A stretch of 64,000 bases of DNA, taken from Motacilla alba alba (taxonomy: Eukaryota; Chordata; Aves; Passeriformes; Motacillidae). Below, piece by piece: positions 33,178 through 44,245 of this stretch (its first letter is position 1; each line of letters starts with the position of its first letter). The notes beneath the pieces were generated by a model. That model was not told the origin of the DNA and ran no database searches. It saw only the letters and a program-made list of their open reading frames with translations. Where the stretch lies: positions 1,717,501-1,781,500 of the forward strand of contig NC_052028.1 in assembly GCF_015832195.1 (NCBI RefSeq). Reading direction: 5' to 3'. A program made the position numbers and the translations under genes.

Positions 33178-33589
33178 TGGGAGAAATGCTGCTCACTTCC
33201 AAAAATTTAGAAAGATTTATTAAAACCTTATCAAAAATACAACAGGAGACTGAATAGAGATAATATTATGAGCAGAGGATTTCCCCCACCATGTGCTCAC
33301 CCACACAATGGAGGTTTCACCTTTTAACCCTTTAGCCCCCCAAAGTTCTGTCCATGGACTCCTCCTTCCCTGCCCAGTGGTGGAGATCATTCCTGACACC
33401 TTGATTGGGGGTCAGGTGCTGCCACAGCAACGAGTGACCCTCCCAAATGTCCCAAACCCAGGGCACCCCCGATAACAACACAAGGGGGGTAAAGCATGAC
33501 TATAAATCTAGAAAACTTCTCCTAACATATATACAGCGTATTTGCCTTCTAATTGTGAGAGCCAGCCATGGCGTTACTCATCTGTCACA
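33178..33589 (-). mobile_element. Solo LTR of an endogenous retrovirus (copy B)
   Basis: 412 bp, the minus-strand counterpart of the LTR at 4659-5076, with the same TGTGACAG start (complement of 33589) and CTCCCA end (complement of 33178). It keeps an AATAAA hexamer (complement of 33216-33221) and a TATATA-like box near 33527. Flanks TTGG (33174-33177) and CTGG (33590-33593) fit a 4-bp target duplication with one change. The copies differ at scattered bases and one short indel (about 9 bp near the complement of 33267), so they inserted independently. Confidence 0.82.
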
Positions 33590-33593
33590 CTGG

Positions 33594-33910
33594 CAGAGAC
33601 TCAGGAGTGAGTGGTGGTGGTGCCCCGTGTGTGGTGTGGCAGTGCCGTACAGGTGGCACTGTCCCCTCTGTGCCGCTCTGCTGTGAAGGGTGGGGGAAGC
33701 ACAAGGCAGGATAAGCACCAGGGGAGGTTTGGATTGGCTATTAGGAACAATTTCTTCTCCAAAAGTTTTGTCCAGCACTGGAACAAGCTGCCCAGGGATT
33801 TAAAAGGAGATGTTGCACTCGGGGACATGGTCAGTGGTGGCCTTGGCAGTGCTGGGGAGTGGTTGGACTTGTTGATCTCTGAGGTTTTTTCCAACCTAAC
33901 TAGTTCCATG
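33594..33910 (+). mobile_element. CR1 LINE 3' end, different subfamily
   Basis: 'ggtttggattggctattagg', 'gaacaagctgcccagggatt' and 'gtggccttggcagtgctggg' followed by 'ggttggacttgttgatctct' are diagnostic of an avian CR1 subfamily distinct from the others here. The recognisable part begins near 33700. The left 100 bp may belong to it but is less certain. Confidence 0.8.
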
Positions 33911-35624
33911 TCCCCCCGTGCCTCCAGGCTGGATTCCCCCTCCTGCAGCCCTTGCCAATGTCCCTTCCCCGGGCTCCATCCCATCCTCCCTCCTTTGTTC
34001 CTCACTCTCCCTCGCTGTTCTCATCCATGCAGATCCACAGGGCTCCCTCTCTGCCTCCGAGCCACCCCCGGGGGCCTCTGCTCGGCTCTGCTCAGGTCAT
34101 TACTCCTCAAATTTCCTCTTAAACACTGGCAAAGCCTGCCGAGGAAACGCGGCTCTCCAGATAGGGAGCCTGCTCACCTCTGCCCAGGTTCCCTCCTTCC
34201 CCTGCCTCCCTCAGCCCCGCAGGTGCTGCCGAGGTGGGAATTCAGGTGTTCGCCTGGATGGCTCCCAATAAGGAGCATCAAACGGGAACGGAGCACAAAA
34301 GGCACCTGGGGGAAATAAAAGCTCCTGATGCGTTGCTGAGAAGGCTGAGGGGGGAGCAGCGCTCGCTTGAGCGGGCAAGGAGCAGGGAGCAGCGGGATTC
34401 CAGCGCGATTCAGCCGCTCCACGTCGGCATAAGCAGGCGCTGGGAGGCGATGGATCCAGGGGTGGTCTCTGCAGATGCATGTGAGCAGTGCCTGCCCCGG
34501 CGTGCCCCTGCCTCGGGACACGGATGCAGCCCTGGTGGAGCGGAGCTGCTGCTGCTGCCGGTGGGAATCTCCGATTGCTTCCTGAAGCGTGCTCGGATAA
34601 GTGGCACCGTGGGAATTCAGAGCGGGAAGCTGGGGACAAGCTCAGCGTGGCTCTCAAAGACTTGGCCTTGCTGGGACCAGTGCTGGAGGACTCCAAGGAC
34701 GTGTCATTATCCTGTGTGGAGAGCCAGCAGATATCTGCTGGGATTTGTCCATCCCTTCCGACTCACATTCCCCCGGGACAGCTCTGGCTGCCGTTTCCCG
34801 TTCAGAGCAGAGGATGAGCTGGGAGCACACGCGGATCAAAGCCCTCAGCAGTGCTCTGGAGCCTTTGCCAGGAAAGGATGGCAGTGCCAGCTGCCCTTCC
34901 TGCCCCCTCACGCCTTGCTGGGGTGTGGAATCCCAGATCCTGAGCGCTCACATCCAATTCCTGCAGCAGTACCCGGGGCCTGCGGAAGGGACTCCTGCAA
35001 TGAAGCGTCCAATGCTCTGAGCCACTCGGCCTCAGTCACAGCAGAGGTCACTTCATTCCAGGACATCTGGCCCTGTCTTGCAGCCCAGTGCCACCCCCAG
35101 CCCCTTCCCAGCTCTGCTTCCCACCCTCTCCTCCCCTCCCTGTGCTCCTGGATGGACCAGCTGCTCCTCCTCCCCTCTCCCACAACCTCCCCCACAGCCT
35201 GCTCTGACATCCAAGCGTTATTTAATGTCTGTTTTGCTGCTAGGAAATGCAGTTCGGTGGCTGGCGATGGGGAGGGAGCCACGTGAGCAGCAGCAGCAGC
35301 AGCATCCCCACGGGTCCCTGGCAGGCGCTCAGCCCCTTCCCTGGTGCTCCAGGGAGCGACGGGCAGCCGGGGCTTGGAGCACCCTGCCTTCCAAGGGTTA
35401 ATGCCTGCTGCAGAGTCCTGATTCCTCCCTCGTGGCATTTCCCATCCCTCTGCCTGAACAGCACTTGGGAGTGCAGTCAGCCCCCCCCCAAGCCCCTCAT
35501 CCCGCAATCCCTGAGCTCGGGAATCGGCAGAGGGAGGACCAGGAGCAGCTTTTCCCCGATCCAGGAGACCTGAACGTACAGGCAGATTAATTTAGCATGA
35601 ACAAAACGCTCTTACAACACAAAT
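33911..35624. other. Unique stretch with a short CAG run
   Basis: About 1.7 kb without recognised genes or elements. A CAG microsatellite (about six units) lies near 35287. The 350-codon plus frame (34234-35286) has no recognisable domain and crosses ordinary GC-rich sequence. Confidence 0.35.
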
Positions 35625-36140
35625 GCCCTGCAGCGACAGGGCCCCGGCGCTGGGCTCGAGGCTGGGCTTTGGCTGGGAGCAGGAATGCCGGGGCGGAGCG
35701 GCGCTGCCCGGCTCCGGGCGCTGCAGCGCCTGGGAAGCGTGCAGGGATGCAGGAGGCGGAAAGGGTCACCAGGGAGCCTGGGAGAGGGGCTGCAGGCGGT
35801 CCCTGCTGGGAGCAGAGCACGGAAATGGGAGGCAGGAGGAGAGGGATGCTGCCAAGAGCTGTCCCAGCGTCCCTGCCACAGGGCGGAGGGGACAAATCCC
35901 GGCGGGAGGAGCAGGGTGCGGGCTCTGCCCCGGGGACACCGCACGGGGCACAGCCAGCTCCGGGGGGAGGAAGAGCAGCATGAAATTCTCACTCGTACCG
36001 CAAATCCATCATCCCACCGAGCAGGGCAAGGCAGGCTCTGGGCAGGGGGAGGATGTGACAGCGAGAAAGCAGCGCTGCCAGCCGAGGGCGGCGGCTCCCG
36101 GCGGATCCAGGGATCAGCCCCGGCTGAGCTCCGCTCTGCT
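35625..36140. promoter_or_regulatory. Weak CpG island
   Basis: CpG-dense at 35640-35730 and 36060-36140 with a thinner middle. No promoter motif or exon recognised. Confidence 0.35.
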
Positions 36141-36214
36141 GCGCTCACCCAGCACTGCAGAAAGGGGGAAAGGTTCACTGGAGCCCGGGAGTGTGAGGGA
36201 GATGAACAGACAGG

Positions 36215-36532
36215 GTGGGAGAGCTGGGGGTGTGCAGCCTGGGGGAGGATCCAGGGAGAGCTCAGAGCCTCTACCAGGGCCTAAAGGGGCTCCAGGAGAG
36301 CTGGAGAGGGACTGGGGACAAGGGATGGAGGGACAGGACCCAGGGAATGGCTCCCAGTGCCAGAGGGCAGGGATGGATGGGATATTGGGAATTAGGAATT
36401 GTTCCCTGTGAGGGTGGGCAGGCCCTGGCACAGGGTGCCCAGAGCAGCTGTGGCTGCCCCTGGATCCCTGGCAGTGCCCAAGGCCAGGTTGGACACTGGG
36501 GCTGGGAGCAGCCTGGACAGTGGGAGGTGTCC
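36215..36532 (+). mobile_element. CR1 LINE fragment lacking its 3' tip
   Basis: Starts in the upstream CR1 3' region (agggagagctcagagcctct) and continues through the 'ggcaggccctggcacagg' and 'ggctgcccctggatccctgg' blocks, but stops at 'gggaggtgtccct', before the 'gccatggcagggg' block and tail. Loss of a 3' end is unusual for CR1, which normally keeps it, so the element was broken after insertion. Confidence 0.88.
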
Positions 36533-36905
36533 CTCTGGCAGTGGGAGCCATTCCCTGGGTCCTGTCCCTCCATCCCTTGGCAATTCTCTCCCCATGTTTC
36601 CTGGGGCTCCTCCAGGCCCTGCAAGGCCACCCTGAGGTCACCCCAAAGCTTCTGCTGTGCAGGTGAACAATGCCAGCTGTGCCAGCCTTTCCTCCCAGCA
36701 GAGCTGCTCCATCCCTCTGCTCATCCTGGAGCCTCCTCTGGCCTGGCTGCAGCAGCTCCAGCTCCTGCCTGTGCTGGGCCCAGGGCTGGGGCAGCTCTGC
36801 AGGTGGGGTCTCACCTGAATGCACACAGGGGCAGATTTTATCGAGGTCCCCTCTCTTCTCCAGGCTGAAGAGGTTCTTCAAGCCCATTCTCATCACAGAG
36901 ATGCT
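36533..36905 (-). mobile_element. CR1 LINE fragment, tail-to-tail with its neighbour, lacking its 3' tip
   Basis: Begins 'ctctggcagtgggagccatt' exactly where the plus-strand copy stops. From here to about 36818 it is nearly identical to 45929-46215, where the same segment continues leftward into a full CR1 3' end. Here that 240-bp 3' end is missing. To the right it extends through 'ctcttctccaggctgaagag'. Confidence 0.85.
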
Positions 36906-38432
36906 CCACACCACTTTCAGTCCCACTTTTCCTCTTGCCCAGGAGAGGAAATTCCTTTTTGAGCCATCACAAGTTCATTTCTCAGCGAGTCTCTGGTGAG
37001 GGACATTGCCCTAAAGCCTTTTGACAATCCCTGCAGATCCTCGTGAGCAGATCCCCCTGCGCCCAGAGGAAAAAACAAAAGAAAATTTGGGAATAGAGCG
37101 ACTCCAACCAAATGGATTGGGATGAAATGAGGTGCAGTGAAAAGGACTTGATCCCTTCAGTGAACATCCATGGATTCTTGATGCACAATTTCCTTCCCCA
37201 GACACTGAAGGAAATTTTTCCCTTTAGAACCCATTTATTCATGTACCCAACAGCTCCATTTCTATTTTCCTGACACAAAGTCTGACCCACTGCTCTGTGA
37301 GGCTCCACATCCCATTTAATCCTTACAAAACCCCACACAACCCCCTCGGGCCACATTTGATCCCTTCCCTCTCTTTGCCACCGAGCCCATTTCCAGCACT
37401 AGGTTTTCCATCAGCAGATGGGAAATATCATCTTTTCTTTCTGTACCATTCTTTGGGTGAATCTCCCTGGTTCTGGCAATTAGTTCCTATTCATGCCACC
37501 AATTTGCTCTAAATTCCCTCTCCTAATGGCAATTCCATCAGAATCAATTTCTTTGATTCCTCAAATCAACCTGCAGCGGTACCTGAGGCTCAGCCCACCT
37601 CTGGGACCCCACCAGCCCCATTTTCTCCCTCTTTCCCCTCTCTCTTTAACTTCCTTCCTGACTCTCCAGCTGAGTTCTCCCCCTCCCTCTCCTGCTGGGC
37701 CTGGCTTTGTCTCCTGCCAGCCCCGGTGTTTTCCTGGGATTCACAGCCTGGCTGTGTTCTCAATTAGCGTGTTCCTTCCAGCTTTTATGGCTTCCGAGTC
37801 ACAACATTTCCAAGGCTGTGGCAACATATTAGAGACTGCAGATGTAAAATAGGTATTAAAATAGGTATTAACTGCACCGAGATCTCCTCACCTCGAAATT
37901 CCCAGCTCCTGGGAAGGCTCCATGAGCCTTGGAGGCAGATGTGGCTTCAGACCAGGCTCTCTAAATTACCTTTCCTGGAGCATCCAGGGAACAAAATCCT
38001 TCCTGCCTTTCACCTCCTACCTCGGACACTTCTCTTGCATACAGTTGGAATTAAGGTCTTTCCAGCCCCTCCCCTGCTTTTGCCTCCTCCTCCTCCTCCT
38101 GCAGCTCCTCGGGAGCTGGGCAAGGCTGGAGAGCCCTCCCTGGTCAGAATTACCCCTTTCCCAGGACAAATCCCCTCCGGGATAAGGTGGAGCGTGGTGG
38201 GAGCAGGAAGCGGGGAGGAATTATTTTGTGGATGGAAACAGCCCAGCCACCTGCAGAGCCGTGATGAAACACCCTGGAGCAAGGAGTGGCTCCCAGGGGG
38301 AGGTCTGGGGTACCAGGCTGGAATTTTGGGCATCCAGAACCCTCTTTCACAACCTCCCAGTGGGGCGCTGCTGGGACGGCTCCAGGTGTGATCCCTGAGC
38401 TGGAGCATCAGGGCTGCTCTGGGGAGGGTTTG
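36906..38432. other. Unique stretch, AT-richer than average
   Basis: No mobile element seen. A 12-bp tandem pair (aaaataggtatt) lies at about 37845-37870 inside an AT-rich patch (37770-37900) that may be a small conserved element. Confidence 0.35.
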
Positions 38433-38520
38433 GCTTGGAAAGGCATCCCTGGGGCCTTCCTCATTCCTGGAATTTAGCTTGGAAAGGCATCCCTGGGGCT
38501 CTCCCCACTCCAGGAATTCG
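38433..38520 (+). repeat. 44-bp tandem duplication
   Basis: GCTTGGAAAGGCATCCCTGG occurs at 38433 and 38477, each followed by a similar C-rich and GGAATT-ending segment. Confidence 0.88.
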
Positions 38521-39239
38521 TTGCTCACAGTGCACAGACCTCTGGATCTCCCTGCAGCCTCTGCCGGCTCTCTCCCGAGCTGCCAGGCTGATCCTGAGCC
38601 CAGCTCTGCTCCTGCTGCCTCTCTCCTCTGCCCCTGCCCGGCGTTATTAGCTCAGGAAATGAAGCCGAGCATCCCTTAGGAAAAGCCTGGGAACTCGCTC
38701 AGCTTCCCCCGCTGGAGCCGGGGCTGGCGGGGCTCGGTGGAGCATTTGGAGAGGAGATAAACGCCCGCGGAGATAACAGGGAGGTGTTGGGGTGGGGGGA
38801 AAGGAGCCGCTGGGAGAGTCCATTGACACCTGAGTGAGGCTGGAGCCTGCTGGTGACCCCGGAATTGTGGAGCAAACAGGGTGGAAAGGCTGGGGAGCAG
38901 CAGAGGCTCAGCCCAGCTCGGTATGGGGCTGTCCCCTGGGAGGACAAAAAATTGTCCCCTTCTCCCTTCGAGCTCCACTTGAGGCCAAGCAGGACAAAAT
39001 TCGGGAGCTGTGACCCACAGCAGAGCCAAACCAATTAATGCAGTTGTAAATACAATTAGGGAAGCGTCCATGGATGTGATTCCTGAGGAGGGGGGGTCAG
39101 GACATGGCAGAAATGGGAATTCCCTCCTTGGCAAGGTGGGTGGCAGGAGCACCAGGCTGGAACTGTGGCTTGGCTGAAGCCATATGGACATCAGGAATGC
39201 GAGGGAATGTCTGCGGGTGTTTGCTCTGCTCCCAAGGCG
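38521..39239. other. Unique stretch
   Basis: Repeat-free, GC-moderate. Nothing recognised. Confidence 0.35.
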
Positions 39240-39560
39240 TTCCAAAGAATAATAGCCCTGATCTTGGAGGGATTTCAAGCAGCTGAAATTAGAATGAATG
39301 CTGTTTTTAATTTGGACTAACGAGCTTAAAGAGCAAAATGAAAGACTCCCAGCAATTTTGCAGAGTCAAGACACTTAACACGAAACCGGGGAACATCAGA
39401 ATCTGATCTTTGCAATGTTTCCCATCTGATCTGCAGAAAGAGCAAACAAGCCCCAGTGTTTGAGTCAGATTAAATGGTTAATTATTACTGCTATTGTTGA
39501 ACTCTGACAGTGTGGCAAATCAGTGATGGATGGCAGAGAAATAAAGCCGGGCTGGCTGGG
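39240..39560. promoter_or_regulatory. Candidate conserved noncoding element
   Basis: About 320 bp of AT-rich, repeat-free DNA with GCTGTTTTTAATTTGGAC (39301), AGATTAAATGGTTAATTATT (39468) and GAGTCAGATT motifs. One of the two most enhancer-like blocks in the window by composition. Confidence 0.38.
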
Positions 39561-39839
39561 AGCAGCCTGCAGTGCTCGGGAGAGCTCAGCGAGCTCCGGG
39601 GACTGGCAGCATCACAGCTGCATTTCTCAGGGTCACCCCACTCCTCCGGGGGACACAGGGGCCTTAAAATGGGCCTGGCTGGAGGAGGGGATGGCCTGGG
39701 GGAAGGCATGGGGTGAGTGTGAATAAAAACCCCAAACGTGAGAATTACCCGCATTTATTGGGATGCTCCCTGCTCAGCAAAGCTCTGTCTGCGGCACAGA
39801 AGACCCCGAGGGATTTGCTGGACACTGACATTGTCCCCT
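39561..39839. other. Unique spacer
   Basis: Nothing recognised. Confidence 0.3.
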
Positions 39840-40060
39840 GAGCAGCCACTCTGGGACTGAGTTAAAATTAAAACTCCTCCTGCCTTGCCATAACAGACTC
39901 TGAGGTTTGTTGGGAGAGCATCTGGCCAGTTATCTTAAAAAAACCCGTGCAATTACAATAGCGGTGAGGTGCAAAAAGCAAAATAAATGTCCCCAGCTGT
40001 GTCACAAAGGCTGTTGATGTGACAGCCACTGTGCCAGCTCCTAATTTCTGGAGAGCCAGG
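39840..40060. promoter_or_regulatory. Candidate conserved noncoding element
   Basis: AT-rich and repeat-free, with GAGTTAAAATTAAAACTCC (39859) and CCGTGCAATTACAATAGC (39944). The first motif is a near-perfect inverted repeat. Enhancer-like by composition. Confidence 0.3.
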
Positions 40061-40974
40061 TCTGTGCAGCTGCTGCTTGAACTCCATCCCACAAGGGGGA
40101 AAATATATGGTTCTGAGGGCTTGGTGATGATGCTGCCCACAGAGGGACTTCAGGTGCTGAGCCACAGTGTCACTCTCAACAGTGTCATCCCCCTGGATGG
40201 TGGTCCCAGACTGTTCCAGGCAGAAATTTAATTGTTCTTCCTGTGGAGCTGAGTTAAGCCTGGCAGGAACATCCAACACTTTCAACCAGGCCTTGATGGT
40301 GCCTCTCAGCACCTTGCAGTGTAGGTTTCCAGCTTAATTTGTTGCAAAGAAAACCTTTAAAATAAAGATTTAAAATAAACCTCAGTGTTTCAGGTGGACA
40401 CCAACATTCCAAGAGTTTTCCAGCTTGCCAGGACAGTGGTGCTGAGGTGAGATGAACTTCCAGGTGTTTGCGGAGCTTGGATAACGCCCTGATCACATCC
40501 CAAAGGCTCCTTGGGATGTGTAAACCAGCCTGTGCTAGGCCAGCACATCCAGGGAATCCCCCCTGGCATTTTTGTCAGGATGGGGAGGAGGCACATCCTG
40601 ATTTCTTGTAACAAAGATCCCTCCCTTCCCACCCAGCTCCTTCCCTCACTCCTGAACTCTCCCCTCTTCCAAACACTCCCCAGGAAGCAGAGAGTGCCCG
40701 GGCACGGAGCAGAGGGAGGGACGTGCCCGGAGCTGGGCCCTTCCCACCTTTGGCAGAGGCAGCTCCGATGGGGACCGTGCCTGTTCCAGCTGGAGGTGCT
40801 GCCAGGCCGTGCAGAAGCGGCTCCATCCTCCCTGGCATCCCTCCTTCCCTCATTCCCAAGCCCTCCTCCAGCCAGGCTGGGTGGAGGAGCCTCCCTCCCG
40901 CCCACATCCTGCTGCGAGAAGCCATCAAGGTGAGGATGGGGAGCGGGGTGGGACCTGCCAGGCTCTCAGGGCCA
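40061..40974. other. Unique stretch with a 119-codon minus frame
   Basis: The minus frame 39953-40312 has mixed amino-acid composition without obvious bias, but matches no family I recognise and has no visible splice pair. It could be a decayed pseudogene. The rest is unremarkable. Confidence 0.3.
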
Positions 40975-41210
40975 GCAGGGATTGAAACAATCCAATTTAG
41001 CCGGTGCTGCTCCCAGGGACATGAATAATGGGAAGTTGATGCTAAACTGGAGCCATAATTTTCATACCAGTGCAAACAGATCCAAATTGTGATAAAAGGT
41101 TTTCATCTGCCGAGGCTTGGAGAGGCCCCCGCGCGCTGATTTACGGCGCCTCTTAATGTCGCATCTGACAGCACTTTGCAAACAAAATGTTCTGCCCATA
41201 AACTCCCAGA
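40975..41210. promoter_or_regulatory. Candidate conserved noncoding element
   Basis: AT-rich cores (GGACATGAATAATGGG at 41018; CCATAATTTTCATACC at 41053; AAATTGTGATAAAAGG at 41082) run into GCGCGCTGATTTACGG (41131) and TTTGCAAACAAAATG (41175). Repeat-free and compositionally balanced over 230 bp. The strongest enhancer-like candidate judged by eye. Confidence 0.4.
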
Positions 41211-42411
41211 CAGGGACTTCGGGAGGCTGGGGGAGGGGGAGGGAGGCAAGGGGTGAGGGGGTGCTGGGGGGCACTGCTGCTCCAGGTGTTTCCCAGTTTC
41301 CCCACCAGGGCAGCCGGAGCGGATGTGGGAAGACGGGAGGATGGTGAGGCTGAAGGCAAAGCAGCCGGGCTTGGGAAGCTCCAAGGAGAGCATCCATCTC
41401 CTCCTGCCCACACCCATGGGGGCTCTGTGTCCAAATGACAGTTCCCATCCCAGAGGGGATGTCCCGAGCCAACAGGAGCAGGGAATTGGCTGCTCTGGCT
41501 GGGAGCATGCGTGGCTTGGCAGGGCCACGCTGTCCTTCTGTGCCTCCTTCCCCCTCCACTGGGAATTGAGCATCAGCAGGTCTCCTTGGGAGCCAGGTCC
41601 GTGCTGGAATTCAGTCAGATGGATCCTTCCATCCTGGATCACAGCTTTTCTGAGACTCTGTGACCCAGCCCAGAAGGTTTTGTCACACTGTCCCTCGGTG
41701 TTTCCATCCCTTTCCTTCCCGGTGCCACGGGCACATCAGATCCCGGTGCCACGGCTGCCCCATCCCTGCCCTGCCGCCTTCTCCCTTTCTGCCTGGGCCG
41801 GAGCCGGGAGCAGGGATCCACATTTTTGGGGAAAGGATCTCCAAAAGCAGCAGGAGAGGTGTCCTCGTGCCTGTGCCTGGGCAGCACTCTGGGAATGCTG
41901 AAAAAGCCGCTCCAGGGCCGGCCGGAGCCTGGCAGGGGTGCCGAGTTCCTCGGGAAGCTGCGGGCTGATGGATCACAGCCCCCGGGCGCCCGAGCAGCAG
42001 ATCTGCTGCAGTTTGCACCAGTGGAAGCTTTCTCAGCCTGCTTGGCTCCCTTCCCGGAGATAATGAGCTGCAGTAATTGAGCCCGCAGGTCAGGAATGTG
42101 CGGCTGCTGCTGCCAGAGAGGAGAGGGCACTGGGCTGCGCACAGGGAGGCTCGGCCGAGGTGATGCCGTGTGTGTCTCCATGGATATGGGGATGTCGAGC
42201 GGCACTGCAAGGACCAGGAAATCTGGGAAGAGCAGTGTCAGGTAAACAGGGCCGGAGTTGCCTCCCAGAGCAGAGGGGAGCAGAGCCAGCAGGACCCCGG
42301 GTCCAGCCGGTGGCTCTGGGGTTCTGCAGGAGTTGTGCCCAGGTGGCAGGGTGGGGGACAGCCCAGGGGGCTCCTGGATCCCCTTTGGGATCCAGCTCTG
42401 GGCCAAGGTGG
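41211..42411. other. Unique stretch
   Basis: G-rich at 41225-41275, CpG-moderate at 41930-42000. No repeat or exon recognised. Confidence 0.35.
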
Positions 42412-42416
42412 GATCT

Positions 42417-43115
42417 TGTCTGGGTTTGAACAGACAGGTGTCTGCTAAGGAAGGCAGGAGCCTCCCCTGGAATGGAAAATGTAAACCCCTTCCCTCTGAA
42501 TTATTATCATTTTGAAACTAAGGGGCTCTCAGGCAAAGATATGGGAGCAGGAATAACAGTTCTTTACCAGGGAAGAAAATATAAATAAAACACACAATGC
42601 AGTAATACAAAACAACCCTGACAGAGTCAGAAGAGGCCCTGGCCCCCTGTGGGTCAGGGTGGTGGCAGCAGGGCCATTCCGTGGTGGCTCAGCCCTCCTG
42701 CAGGGCCAGCTGTGGTTCTGCTGGAGCAGGGATCCTGCACAAGGCTGGAGTTTTCCTCTGGAGCTCCAGGGCTGCTGGAGATGGGCCTGCTCTCCCTCTG
42801 GCAATGCAGGGCAGAAGAAAGCTGCTCCTCTGGGAATGCAGTGGGCAAAGGCTGCTGGGGTGTTCCCAGGCTCAGATTGGATCCAGGTAGGAATGCTTGG
42901 CTCCTGCCCTGGGTGCAGCATCTCCCCACGGGATGATGGAATTGGATCAGCCATGCAGGGACACTCAGTGGCCATGGACAGCAGAGATCTCCTGGAGGGA
43001 GGATTGGCTGTGGGAGAGATAAAGAGAACTGCCCCATGAGCAGCAGAGAACTGCCCCAGCTGTGACACATGGGGATAGAATACACACCCCCAGCCACATC
43101 TTACAACCCAGGACA
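42417..43115 (-). mobile_element. Solo ERV LTR (family 2, copy 3) with perfect 5-bp target duplication
   Basis: 699 bp flanked by GATCT on both sides (42412-42416 and 43116-43120). On its own strand it begins TGTCCTGGGTTGTAAG and ends CAAACCCAGACA. It is the intact reference for the copies at 22103-22628 and 23798-24493. High similarity to copy 2 over most of its length suggests a fairly recent family; the region equivalent to 42570-42615 is the most variable part. No internal retroviral sequence remains. Confidence 0.92.
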
Positions 43116-43120
43116 GATCT

Positions 43121-44109
43121 CATCCTGTTTTCCCATGTGGAAGCTGGGCTGGAGCTCTGCTGGTCACACTCAGCTTCCCCTGTCACGTGGGTGACAAAAA
43201 GTTCAACAGGAGCTGGTGCTGTGTGCAGGTGGGGAAGGAATGATGGCCCCAAGTGCTGAGATCTTTTTGTTTCTCTTTCTCTCACAGGGGACCCTGGCTA
43301 GGGGCAGGAGCCCTGAGACAACTAAACCTGCCCAGGTTTAGGGAAACCTCCACAGGGTCCCTGCTGCAGCCCTGGGTGGCTGAGCTGGAAACACCTGGAA
43401 AATGATGGATTTATTTCAGGCACTGGAGCTTTTAACAATGGCTTGCTCCAAAAAGCAGGACAACGGGAAAGCTGGGACAAGGAAAAGCACAAGATGTGCC
43501 CTCAAACCCACGGGGGAGCTGGTGGGCACCTGGAGCTCACCTGGAGCTTCTCCCCTCCTCAGCAGGCCCGGGGATGCTCAGGCTGTTGTCAGAGCAACAG
43601 CAGCTCCTCGGCAGCTTCTCCTGGCAGGGAAGTTCTGCTCTGAGCCTCAGAAACAGCTCCGTGTCCTCCCAGCCCGGCTGCACCGAGCAGCAGCACCGCA
43701 GAGCGCGCCTGGAGCTGGCCCCAGGGAGAGAGCTGCTGCCAGGGAGCCCCAGGCCAGGAACAACAGCCCCATTCCCCTGGGAATTCCCACTGGAAACCAC
43801 AGCAGGACACACAGGGCACGTCCCACCCCGCTGCCAGCTGTGCTTCCACCTGCAGCTTGTGGGATCAGGGCCTGGAGTTCTGGTTTGGGCTGCGTGTGGG
43901 GATCTGTTCATGCCCAGGCACTGCTGGCAGGTTCAGGGGCAGACCCTCAGCACACTCCCACCTTCTGGAGGTGGGAATTCCGTATCCCACCCTCCTGCCA
44001 CCATGGGCAAGGAGGTTTTGCTCCTTGGGTGTTCAGTAGCCCTTGGGTGGCAAGGAAAGCCCCCATGGCACTGGGGCACAACCAGGAGCTGGTCTGGCAC
44101 AAAAAAGCC
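43121..44109. other. Unique stretch
   Basis: A pyrimidine tract with AG (TTTCTCTTTCTCTCACAG, 43270-43287) looks like a 3' splice site, but no open, recognisable exon follows. The 241-codon plus frame at 43402-44127 is unidentified. Confidence 0.35.
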
Positions 44110-44245
44110 TTTGTGAGCGCACATTGAAACTAGATGAGGACATAGAAAACCCCCCAAAAAAGGAAAAAAAATTAAATAGCCTCAATTATTAAATATGAGA
44201 AAATATTAATATTTAAATATTTAAAATATTTTAAATAATAGCCCC
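44110..44245. repeat. AT-rich low-complexity island
   Basis: About 135 bp dominated by A and T, with nested TTAAATA/AATATTTAAA self-complementary motifs (44190-44240). Sharp contrast to the GC-rich surroundings. Confidence 0.75.

Noticed and set aside
39953..40312. 119-codon minus frame of balanced composition
   Set aside because: No recognised domain or exon structure, and it overlaps a candidate noncoding element. Kept only as a possible decayed pseudogene note.
43270..43330. Splice-acceptor-like pyrimidine tract followed by AG
   Set aside because: No recognisable coding exon or donor site follows. Isolated acceptor-like tracts are common by chance.
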